DNA from: an uncultured bacterium
GTDB taxonomy: Bacteria > Actinomycetota > Coriobacteriia > Coriobacteriales > Coriobacteriaceae
NCBI GenBank assembly: GCA_905215725.1
Contig: CAJMRD010000011.1
Coordinates: 1-30,932, forward strand
DNA length: 30,932 nt
Direction of reading: 5' to 3'
Positions 6,682-13,670 of this stretch are shown here, piece by piece (within the stretch, counting starts at the first letter, position 1; each line of letters opens with the position of its first letter). The notes under the pieces were generated by a model. It did no database searches, was not told the origin of the DNA, and worked only from the letters and a program-made list of their open reading frames with translations. The position numbers and the translations under genes are program-made.

Positions 6682-7651
6682 GAGCCTCCCCTCCCTTGCA
6701 GAAAAACGGAATGATCAGATCGTCAAAATCCTGAATCTCCTCGTGGCCAAAGCCTTCAAAGAACTCATGACGCTTTTCGCATGTCAGGTTGTTATAGACC
6801 GCAAACTGCGTCGCTGGCGGACAGACGATATCGGCTGTGCCGGTGCCAAACAGCACGGGGCATTTGACCATAGGGGCAAAGTTCTTGGAATCGAAGTACG
6901 CCAGCTTGGCATAGGCTTCGTCAATACGAGTCGAGTCCTCGTCAAACCAGCGAGACCAATAGCGCAGGCCCTCGTAGGCAATGTCGTCGGCATCCAAATC
7001 CCAGACCAGGCGGAAATCTGACAGGAAGGGATAGAGGATGGCAGCGCGATTGATAAGCTCGCTGTTAAGCGCACAGGTCGCAATGCCCAAACCGCCGCCC
7101 TGCGACGCGCCGTTCACAAACACACGCGCAAGATCGATGCCCTCGAGCTCGCGAACGATGCGGCACAGGATGCGAATATCTTGGTGCAAGCGGACATAGT
7201 AGAGGTTGGCAGGGTCGCCGTCGATACCGGCGACGATATGCCCGGCAACCGTTGTGCCCTCAAATCCACCAATGTCCTCGGAGGGACCTCCTTGGCCGGG
7301 GCAGTCGAGGGCGATGAGTGCCATGCCCATGCCCGCAAACGACGCCTGCTCAAACCAGCTGCGGCTTGCACCCGGATACCCATGGAACTGAAGTACCAAT
7401 GGCACGGGCTCGTCCGAGACGGGTTTAAGGTACTTGGCATGCAGGCGCGCGCCACACATGCCGGTATACCAGAGGTCGAAAAGCTGGCAGGTCGCGGCAT
7501 CGGTGACCGATGCCGTCTCGATCGCATAGTCAAGCCCGACGGCGTCGGCCTCGGCCATGCGATCCTTCCAAAAGAGATCGAAATCTGATGGACGGGGCAT
7601 GGCGCCTCGATATTCACCAAATTGATGTTGTAGCTCCTGAGCACTTGGCAT
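6674..7651 (-). CDS. CE7-family acetylesterase (acetyl xylan esterase-like)
   Basis: Alpha/beta-hydrolase of the CE7 family, whose members remove acetyl groups from xylo-oligosaccharides and cephalosporin C. The 325-residue length is typical. The full catalytic set is visible: oxyanion HGY at 90-92, nucleophile GASQGG with Ser183, Asp274 in GTADIVCPP, and His303 in FGHE. There is no signal peptide, so it is cytosolic and would act after uptake. In a sialic acid operon the likely substrate is O-acetylated sialic acid, which would make it an unusual sialate O-acetylesterase; this is inference. The ATG at 7649-7651 is chosen over an in-frame TTG five codons upstream; GAAAGG lies 15 nt before it, slightly far. 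Confidence 0.88.
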   Translation of the reverse strand: MPSAQELQHQFGEYRGAMPRPSDFDLFWKDRMAEADAVGLDYAIETASVTDAATCQLFDLWYTGMCGARLHAKYLKPVSDEPVPLVLQFHGYPGASRSWFEQASFAGMGMALIALDCPGQGGPSEDIGGFEGTTVAGHIVAGIDGDPANLYYVRLHQDIRILCRIVRELEGIDLARVFVNGASQGGGLGIATCALNSELINRAAILYPFLSDFRLVWDLDADDIAYEGLRYWSRWFDEDSTRIDEAYAKLAYFDSKNFAPMVKCPVLFGTGTADIVCPPATQFAVYNNLTCEKRHEFFEGFGHEEIQDFDDLIIPFFCKGGEAHV

Positions 7652-7687
7652 GGCTCGTGAACCCAACCTTTCGAAATCGCAACGGAG

Positions 7688-7715
7688 GTGCGCCCGGCAA
7701 GGGAACCGGGCGCAC
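7688..7715 (-). other. Intercistronic hairpin between the ATPase and esterase genes
   Basis: Perfect 10-bp stem, GTGCGCCCGG (7688-7697) with CCGGGCGCAC (7706-7715), loop of 8 nt, placed 16 nt after the ATPase stop on the minus strand. There is no U-tract, so mRNA protection or processing is more likely than termination. It separates the transporter genes from the catabolic genes. Confidence 0.6.
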
Positions 7716-7731
7716 GGGAGGGAAAGCGAGG

Positions 7732-8559
7732 CTACTCGCCGAGCTTGGGATGCAGCAGCGACGGCGCAGCGCCGAGCAGCATCTTGGTGTAGGGGTCCTG
7801 GGGGTGCTGGAAGACCTGCTTGGCCTCGCCCTGCTCGACGATCCTGCCGCCATTCATAACGATGATGTCGTCAGAGATATAGCGGACCGTCTGGATGTCA
7901 TGGCTGATGAACACCATGGCCAGGCCGAGCTCCTTCTTAAGGTCGGTCAACAGGTTCAGAATCTGTGCGCGGACCGAAACGTCCAGAGCCGAGGTGGGCT
8001 CGTCGGCGATGATGGCATCGGGGTTCAGCGACAGGGCACGGGCAATTGCGACGCGCTGACGCTGGCCGCCCGAAAGCTGACCGGGAAGAACCTCGGCGGC
8101 GGAGCTGGGCAGACCGGTGAGCTCCAGGAGCTCCTTGACGCGCTTCTCCTGCTCGGCCTCGGTACCCAGGTTGTGGACGCGCATGGGGTCGAGCAGCTGC
8201 TCGCGAACGACCATGCGGGGATTGAGCGCCGTGGCCGGGTTCTGGAACACGACCGAGATGACGCGACCCATGTGGCGACGGTCCTCGGCGGTACGTTTGG
8301 TAACGTCCTTGCCCTTAAAGTAGACCTTGCCGCTCGTGGGGGCCTGCAGGCCGCACATGACGTTGGCGGTGGTGGACTTACCGCAACCGGACTCGCCGAC
8401 GATGCCGATCGTCTGACCGGGCATGAGCTTAATCGTTACACCCTGGACGGCGTGAACCAGGTTGGGGTGCAGAATCGAGCCGGTACGGGTCCTAAAGGTG
8501 ACGTGGACGTCATCAAGGAAGATGATCGGCTCGACGCCGTTGACTGCGGTCTCGCTCAT
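7732..8559 (-). CDS. Dipeptide-type ABC transporter ATPase (OppF/DppF-like; sialic acid uptake inferred)
   Basis: Cytosolic ATPase that, with the ATPase half of the fused upstream protein, would power uptake. The 275-residue protein has Walker A GESGCGKST at 55-63, VVFQNP (Q-loop), signature LSGGQRQRVAIARAL, Walker B AIIADEP with TSALDVSV, and an H-loop in FISHD. It ends soon after LLGAAPS, giving a shorter C-terminal tail than classical OppF. Its ATG follows the stop of the upstream gene with no gap, and GGAGGTG lies inside that gene's end, so the two are coupled. Substrate is inferred from the nan genes; peptide transport is the alternative. Confidence 0.87.
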   Translation of the reverse strand: MSETAVNGVEPIIFLDDVHVTFRTRTGSILHPNLVHAVQGVTIKLMPGQTIGIVGESGCGKSTTANVMCGLQAPTSGKVYFKGKDVTKRTAEDRRHMGRVISVVFQNPATALNPRMVVREQLLDPMRVHNLGTEAEQEKRVKELLELTGLPSSAAEVLPGQLSGGQRQRVAIARALSLNPDAIIADEPTSALDVSVRAQILNLLTDLKKELGLAMVFISHDIQTVRYISDDIIVMNGGRIVEQGEAKQVFQHPQDPYTKMLLGAAPSLLHPKLGE

Positions 8560-10575
8560 CTACATCACCTCCGCGTGAGGGGTCAAACCATTTGCCTTGA
8601 GCACCTCGTCGGGGAGCTCGGAATAGAAGTGCTCGGTGCCGGGCACGCGCTTGAAGACCGGACGGGTGTCCAGGCCAATACGCGGATGGCTCGAGCGGGG
8701 CGCGAAGCGATCGCCCTTGGGGAAATCGCGCGGGCTCGGAACGGCGCCGGGCACCTGGTGCAGGCGACCCGAACCGCTCTCGATGGACAGAACGGAACCC
8801 AGAAGACCGCGGGTGTACTCGTGGATCGGGTTGGTGAGCAGCTCCTTGGTGGGTGCCTGCTCGATAACCTGGCCAGCGTACATAACCGTGATGTTATGGG
8901 CAACCTCGGCGACCAGAGCCAGGTCATGCGAAACGAAGATCATGGCAAAGCCGAGCTTGGCCTGAAGATCGTTGAGCAGCTTGATGACCTGCTTCTGGAC
9001 GGTAACGTCCAGAGCGGTCGTGGGCTCGTCGCAGATGACCAGCTTGGGATCGCGGGTAAGGGCCATAGCGATCAGGACACGCTGACGCTGGCCGCCGGAA
9101 AGCTCGTGCGGATAGCTCTCGAGCGTGCGCTTGGGATCGAGGCCGACGAGCTCCAGGAGCTCCTCGGCGCTGCGGGTTCCGCCGCGCTTGGTGAGCTGCT
9201 TCATCTGGGCAGAGATGAGCATGGAGGGATTAAGCGAGGACAGGGCGTCCTGATAGACCATAGCGATATCGGTACCGCGCAGGCCGAACCACTCCTTCTT
9301 GCTCATCTTGAGCAGGTCGCGACCCTCCCAGAGAACCTCGCCGGAAAGATGCTCGTCATCGTCGGTCAGGCCCATGATGGCCAGCGTGGTGATGGACTTA
9401 CCGCAACCGGACTCGCCCACCAGGCCCATGGTCTGACCAGGACGAACGTCAAAGTTGACATGGTCGACGACGTTGATATCACCGTGATGCTCAAACTGGA
9501 TGCAGAAGTCACGGACCGAGAGAATCGGCTCAACGGACTCGTCGGGCACGTGGCGATCGTCACGCTTGAGCTCGACATCGCGCAGGGCGCCAAGGCGAGC
9601 GGAGAGGGACTGGGCCTGCTCCTTGTAGGCGCGAACGGGGTCGGAGACCAGCAGGTCGGCCTCGCGACGCTTGGAGGAATCGGTCGGATCCAGGGCGGCG
9701 GAGGGGGCAGCGGCCATAGCGTCGGTAATGCCCTCGGAGAGGATGTTGAGCGCCAGGCAGGTGATCATGATGGCCAGGCCCGGGAACAGCGCCTGCCACC
9801 AACGGCCAGCGAGCACGCCGCCGCGGGCGTCGGCGAGGATGTTGCCCCAGGTAGCAGTGGGCTCCTGGATACCAGCGCCGATGAAGGTCAGCGAGGCCTC
9901 GAAGATGATGGCGTCGGCGACCAGGGTAACGGTGAAGACCATGATCGGGGCGATGCAGTTACGCAGAACATGCTTGATCAAAATCCACGGAGCCTTGGCA
10001 CCGGAAACGATGACCGCGCGGACATAGTCCTCGCCGTACTCGGACACGATGTTGGCGCGCACGATACGGGCAATCTGCGGAGTGTACATAAAGCCGATGG
10101 CGAAGATGATCGACGGCACGGAGTTGCCCAGGATGGAGACGAAGACGGCAGCGAGGGCGATGCCCGGGATGGACATGATGATGTCCAGGATACGCATGAT
10201 CGTCTCGGAGACGGCCTTGCGCGAAACCGCTGCAAGGGCGCCCACGACCGAGCCGCAGACCAGAGCCATGGCGGTGGCACCAAAGCCGATGATCAGCGAG
10301 TAACGACCACCGTAGAGCATACGCGACAGAATGTCGCGACCCTTATCGTCAGTACCGAAGATAAATCCGTTGCCGGGAGCCTGGCGAGCCGTAAAGATCT
10401 CGACCGGGCTATAGGGGGCAAGAAGGGGCGCCAGAATCGCAGTCAGGGCGACCAGCACCAGCACGACGGCGGCAATCTTAGAAGACAACGTCATCTTCTT
10501 CCAGCCACCGAGCTTGAGCCCCTTGGAGGCAGCCTTCTCGAGCTGCTCGGTTTGCTTCTCTCGAATCTTTACCAT
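8560..10575 (-). CDS. Fused ABC permease-ATPase (OppC-OppD-like)
   Basis: One 671-residue polypeptide joins two normally separate subunits. Residues ~1-290 are an OppC-type permease: a first membrane segment near 33-53, an extracytoplasmic stretch with FGTDDKGRDILSR near 73-85, then membrane helices with the EAA-type coupling motif around 183-206. Residues ~291-345 form a charged linker. Residues ~346-671 are an OppD-type ATPase: Walker A GESGCGKS at 387-394, signature LSGGQRQRV at 492-500, Walker B VICDEP at 513-518, His550, and an oligopeptide-type C-terminal region. The start lies 3 nt after the permease stop. From memory, sialic acid importers of the SatABCD type (Haemophilus ducreyi, Corynebacterium) have a similar fused subunit, which supports the substrate assignment. 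Confidence 0.88.
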   Translation of the reverse strand: MVKIREKQTEQLEKAASKGLKLGGWKKMTLSSKIAAVVLVLVALTAILAPLLAPYSPVEIFTARQAPGNGFIFGTDDKGRDILSRMLYGGRYSLIIGFGATAMALVCGSVVGALAAVSRKAVSETIMRILDIIMSIPGIALAAVFVSILGNSVPSIIFAIGFMYTPQIARIVRANIVSEYGEDYVRAVIVSGAKAPWILIKHVLRNCIAPIMVFTVTLVADAIIFEASLTFIGAGIQEPTATWGNILADARGGVLAGRWWQALFPGLAIMITCLALNILSEGITDAMAAAPSAALDPTDSSKRREADLLVSDPVRAYKEQAQSLSARLGALRDVELKRDDRHVPDESVEPILSVRDFCIQFEHHGDINVVDHVNFDVRPGQTMGLVGESGCGKSITTLAIMGLTDDDEHLSGEVLWEGRDLLKMSKKEWFGLRGTDIAMVYQDALSSLNPSMLISAQMKQLTKRGGTRSAEELLELVGLDPKRTLESYPHELSGGQRQRVLIAMALTRDPKLVICDEPTTALDVTVQKQVIKLLNDLQAKLGFAMIFVSHDLALVAEVAHNITVMYAGQVIEQAPTKELLTNPIHEYTRGLLGSVLSIESGSGRLHQVPGAVPSPRDFPKGDRFAPRSSHPRIGLDTRPVFKRVPGTEHFYSELPDEVLKANGLTPHAEVM

Positions 10576-10578
10576 AAT

Positions 10579-11535
10579 CTACACCGTCCTGATGCGCGGG
10601 TTGATGAGCAGGTAGAGCATGTCAACCACGATGTTGATGATGATGAAGGCAAGAGCAACGACGATAACGACGCCCTGAACCAGGTTCGCCTCGTTGCCCT
10701 GAACGCCCTGCAGAATCGCGGTGCCCATGCCGGGGAGGTTGAAGATAACCTCGATGACGACGGCGCCGCCCATGAGGTAACCGATCTTAAGACCGAGGGT
10801 GGTGACCGGGGTGATCAGCGCATTGCGAAGAACGTTGATGCCGACGACGACCTTCTCGGGAACGCCGGCGCCGCGAGCCATACGGACATAATCCTTGTCG
10901 AGCTCCTCGACCATGGCGGTACGCACGATACGAGTCATCTGGCCCGTCAGCGGAAATGCCAAGGCGATGGCGGGCATGATCATACGTCCCAGATAGCCAA
11001 CCGGATTCGTGGTGAAGTGAGGCAGAGCACCCGATGCCGGGAGCACCTTAAGGTAGGAAGAGAACAGCAGGATCAACAGAACGGCAAGCCAGAACGACGG
11101 GGTTGCCAAGCCGGCGATGGAAAAGACGCGGATCACTTGGTCCGGCCATTTGTCGCGATACAGTGCCGCGATGACGCCGAGCAAAAACGAAACGACCGCA
11201 CCGATGGCAAGACCGATGAAGGTCAGCTGCATCGTGACGGGCAGGGCCGTGGAGATGCGCTTGGCAACGGAGTTGCGAGCAGCACCATAGGTGCCCATGT
11301 CGCCATGGATCAAATCGCCCATATAGCGCACGTAGCGCACGGGCCAGGGGTCGTCCAGACCATACTTCTCATGGTACTCGGCAACCGCCTCGGGCGAGGC
11401 ACCGTCACCCAACGCCGTGTAGGCGGGGTCGGTCTTGGAGAACGACATAAGGAAGAACACCAGGACGGTGACGCCCAATGCCATGATCGGCAGCGCCACA
11501 AGACGCCTTCCAATCAAACGTAGCAAGTTGTTCAC
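10579..11535 (-). CDS. Dipeptide-type ABC transporter permease (OppB/DppB-like)
   Basis: Inner-membrane channel subunit, 318 residues, with about six membrane helices: the first right after the start (ALPIMALGVTVLVFFLMSF), then a conserved periplasmic loop (DPAYTALGDGASPEAVAEYHE and YGLDDPWPVRY). The cytoplasmic coupling motif is DYVRMARGAGVPEKVVV. The GTG at 11533-11535 is chosen because AAAGGGGAG precedes it closely; an ATG eleven codons upstream lacks a site. It forms the channel with the permease half of the next gene. Tandem hairpins separate it from the binding-protein gene, probably lowering its expression relative to that protein. Confidence 0.87.
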   Translation of the reverse strand: MNNLLRLIGRRLVALPIMALGVTVLVFFLMSFSKTDPAYTALGDGASPEAVAEYHEKYGLDDPWPVRYVRYMGDLIHGDMGTYGAARNSVAKRISTALPVTMQLTFIGLAIGAVVSFLLGVIAALYRDKWPDQVIRVFSIAGLATPSFWLAVLLILLFSSYLKVLPASGALPHFTTNPVGYLGRMIMPAIALAFPLTGQMTRIVRTAMVEELDKDYVRMARGAGVPEKVVVGINVLRNALITPVTTLGLKIGYLMGGAVVIEVIFNLPGMGTAILQGVQGNEANLVQGVVIVVALAFIIINIVVDMLYLLINPRIRTV

Positions 11536-11575
11536 GTTCTCTCCCCTTTCTTTTGTCGGTAGGACCAACTGGTAT

Positions 11576-11593
11576 ATGAGTACGGATACTCAT
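11576..11593 (-). other. Small intercistronic hairpin before the permease gene
   Basis: Perfect 7-bp stem, ATGAGTA (11576-11582) with TACTCAT (11587-11593), 4-nt loop. It lies 3 nt from a larger hairpin on the side nearer the permease gene, forming a tandem pair. Confidence 0.4.
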
Positions 11594-11596
11594 TAC

Positions 11597-11630
11597 AAGA
11601 CCCGGGCGACATCATTGCCGCCCGGGTCTT
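11597..11630 (-). other. Strong GC-rich hairpin between binding protein and permease genes
   Basis: Perfect 12-bp stem, AAGACCCGGGCG (11597-11608) with CGCCCGGGTCTT (11619-11630), 10-nt loop. On the minus strand it is followed by TTGTAATG, a weak tail, so full termination is unlikely. A hairpin after the binding-protein gene is a common way to protect that part of the mRNA and keep binding protein in excess over membrane subunits; partial termination is also possible. Confidence 0.65.
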
Positions 11631-11692
11631 TGTTTCAACTATGAGGATACGGTCCCAACGACCGACATCCTGCATACAGACTCAAGCGAGTC

Positions 11693-13306
11693 TTACGCCT
11701 TGACGGTCGCAACGCCCCTGAAGGACATGCTCGTCGTGCCGATGCCCTTGAAGCCATCGAGGGCCTCGCCGTTGGGCGCAGTGGACGGATCGTCCCAGGA
11801 AGCGGAGACGGTCTTGACGTGGACAACGGGGTACAGAACGGCGTTGTCGGCAATGATGTCGAAGCACTCGTTCCACTTCTTCTGCTGCTCGTCGCCCTCG
11901 GCGGCAAGAGCCTCGTCCATGAGACCGTGGAGCTTCTGCCACTCAGCGGACTCCTTCCACGGGCAACGGGTCTGCATCCAGACGTTGTCGCCGTACCACC
12001 AGTTGAGCAGCAGGTCGGGATCAGCGCCGAAGCAGGAAGGATCGCCAGGGGCAAGGAGGATATCGTAGGCCTCGCCGCCGTCAATGGCAGCGTAGGTAGC
12101 CGGCGAGGTATCGGTCTGGATGGTCACATCGAAGCCGAGAGCGTCGAGGTCGTTCTTGACCTGGGCGGCCATGCCCTTAATCTGCTCGTTGTCGGTGGTG
12201 CGCAGGGTGATGGCACCCGGGGTGATGCCAGACTCCTCGATGAGCTTCTTAGCCTTCTTGGCGTCGGTCTTGTACACCGTGGAAGCCTCATGATAGTTGG
12301 TGAAGCTCTTGGGCAGGTAGCAGCTGGCAGCGGTGGCAAGGCCGGCGAAGGTGTTGCTGACCATCTTCTCGGTGTCGAGCGCATACATGACGGCCTGACG
12401 GACCTTGACGTTGTTCCAAGGCTCCTTGGCGACGTTGAACATGATGAAGCGGGTGCCGAAACCCTGAACGTTATCGATCTTGCAGCCGGCGCTCTCGAGC
12501 TGGTCGACGGCGTCAGCGGTAACGAGCTCCATAACGAGCGTGGAGCCCTCCTGCTGAGCGGTAACGCGAGCGGTGGGGTCGGTCAGGATGCTGTACTGGA
12601 TCTTCTTATCCTCGGCAGCATACTCACCGTTGTACTCGGGGTTGGGAACCAGAGTGATCTCGGTATCGGAGATAGAGTCGTACATCCAGGGGCCGGAACC
12701 GATCGGCTGCTTGGCGCGATCCTCCTCGGTCTGGGTGGCCGGGGTAACGCGGACGATGGCCAGACGATCCTTGAGCAGGGAGAAGTTGGGGACCTTGGTC
12801 TTGACCGTCACGGTGCTGGCGTCCTTGGCCTCGATGGACTCGAAGGGCTGGAAGAACGGAGCATAGGTAGCGGAAGCGGCGCAAGCGGTGTAGGAGGCAA
12901 CGACATCGTCAGCGGTGACCTCGGTGCCATCGGAGAACTTGGCACCCTTACGGATGGTGACCTCGAAAGTGGTGTCGTCCACAGACTTGGGATCGTCGGT
13001 GGCGAGCTCGTTGAAGGTGCTGTAGTCGTGGTAATCGATGCCGTAGAGACCCTCGACGACGTGCCAGTTAGCACCCAGGCCCACAGCGGAGCCGGTGCTG
13101 GCGGGATCGAAGCTGGACGGAGCGTAAGCGGAACCAGCGGTGATCACGCCGCCGCCACGGTTGGCGGAATCGGTGGAACCGGAAGCGGAACCCTCGTCGC
13201 TAGAGCTGCCACCGCAGCCGGTGAGACCAAGCCCTGCGACAGCAGCGACGCTGCCGGTGAGGCCGAGGAACGAACGCCTGGACATACCCTTGTTGATGAT
13301 GGCCAT
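11693..13306 (-). CDS. ABC transporter solute-binding lipoprotein, family 5 (sialic acid binding inferred)
   Basis: Extracellular lipid-anchored binding protein, 537 residues, normal for the dipeptide/oligopeptide-binding family 5. The signal has a twin-arginine motif (SRRSFLGL at 9-16), a hydrophobic core and the lipobox LTGC with Cys31, so it appears to be a Tat-exported lipoprotein, followed by a Ser/Gly-rich linker. The mature part shows typical family segments such as VRQAVMYALD and AYDILLAPGDP. ATG at 13304-13306 with AGGAG five bases upstream; an in-frame TTG five codons earlier is rejected. It is the first gene of the nan operon, preceded by a promoter region with operator-like repeats. 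Sialic acid as ligand is inferred from the downstream genes; peptide binding is possible. Confidence 0.88.
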   Translation of the reverse strand: MAIINKGMSRRSFLGLTGSVAAVAGLGLTGCGGSSSDEGSASGSTDSANRGGGVITAGSAYAPSSFDPASTGSAVGLGANWHVVEGLYGIDYHDYSTFNELATDDPKSVDDTTFEVTIRKGAKFSDGTEVTADDVVASYTACAASATYAPFFQPFESIEAKDASTVTVKTKVPNFSLLKDRLAIVRVTPATQTEEDRAKQPIGSGPWMYDSISDTEITLVPNPEYNGEYAAEDKKIQYSILTDPTARVTAQQEGSTLVMELVTADAVDQLESAGCKIDNVQGFGTRFIMFNVAKEPWNNVKVRQAVMYALDTEKMVSNTFAGLATAASCYLPKSFTNYHEASTVYKTDAKKAKKLIEESGITPGAITLRTTDNEQIKGMAAQVKNDLDALGFDVTIQTDTSPATYAAIDGGEAYDILLAPGDPSCFGADPDLLLNWWYGDNVWMQTRCPWKESAEWQKLHGLMDEALAAEGDEQQKKWNECFDIIADNAVLYPVVHVKTVSASWDDPSTAPNGEALDGFKGIGTTSMSFRGVATVKA

Positions 13307-13412
13307 GTCTTCTCCTATCAATAGAGAATCTTACTCGGGAGCACCTAGACTTGCCCCCGCGCAACTTGCGGACGATATATACCTTACCTACCGACGAACC
13401 CAACTGAGGTGC
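13307..13412 (-). promoter_or_regulatory. Possible structured 5' leader of the nan operon
   Basis: If transcription starts just below the -10 at 13453-13458, the leader is about 140 nt. Its main visible structure is a closing stem of GCACCTcAG (minus strand, from 13412) with CTAGGTGC (ending at 13341), 8 bp with one bulged C, enclosing about 55 nt. Inside is a short CGCAA/TTGCG hairpin. I do not recognise a known riboswitch. Confidence 0.3.
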
Positions 13413-13424
13413 CGCGCTCGGCGA

Positions 13425-13507
13425 CCGATACATACATACGCTTGAACGGTATTTACTACCGTTCACCGAATTCGTTGACAAACGATTCGCCAGACAGTAT
13501 GTATCGG
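13425..13507. repeat. 11-bp inverted repeat framing the nan promoter
   Basis: CCGATACATAC at 13425-13435 is matched by its exact reverse complement at 13497-13507. The two copies enclose the operator-like palindrome and the candidate promoter. They could be paired binding sites for a regulator that loops the DNA, or the base of a long RNA stem. Confidence 0.55.
13443..13489 (-). promoter_or_regulatory. Candidate nan promoter and operator
   Basis: A perfect 9-bp inverted repeat, TGAACGGTA (13443-13451) and TACCGTTCA (13457-13465) with a 5-nt spacer, has the size of a dimeric repressor site. It covers the -10 of a minus-strand promoter candidate: -35 TTGTCA (complement of 13476-13481), 17-nt spacer, -10 TAGTAA (complement of 13453-13458). 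A second, imperfect repeat (CGAATTCGTT at 13467-13476 and AAACGATTCG at 13480-13489, one extra base) overlaps the -35. No regulator gene lies in the window, so the repressor, if any, is encoded elsewhere. Confidence 0.55.
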
Positions 13508-13566
13508 CGAGGTGAGATATCAGTCTTCGTCAACCCGCAGGATAGCAGGGTTTTCGCTTGGGTTAG

Positions 13567-13578
13567 TCAAACGTTTTA
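13567..13578. promoter_or_regulatory. AAACGTTT palindromic box downstream of uvrC
   Basis: An 8-bp palindrome, AAACGTTT, at 13569-13576, flanked by a matching T/A pair one base further out. It shares AAAACGTTT (minus-strand reading) with the 14-bp palindrome upstream of gap. It lies about 90 bp upstream of the candidate nan promoter and could be a LacI-family operator, but such short sites occur by chance. Confidence 0.25.
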
Positions 13579-13670
13579 GCGTTAATAAAACCCGAAACCA
13601 GCAGGCAATCATGGCGAAATAAATGGTTGAAAATCGCGCAATCATGTATATCAGTTGTTTAGGCTCGTGT

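Noticed and set aside
7510..11523. Very long plus-strand open frame (over 1,300 codons) opposite the transporter genes
   Set aside because: It lies antisense to four well-supported ABC transporter genes and has low-complexity, Asp/Gly/His-rich content. This is expected from strong third-position GC bias on the real strand. No ribosome binding site or family motif.
11819..13324. Plus-strand open frame of about 500 codons opposite the binding-protein gene
   Set aside because: Gly/Val/Asp-rich antisense shadow; the minus-strand lipoprotein has a full signal sequence and family motifs.
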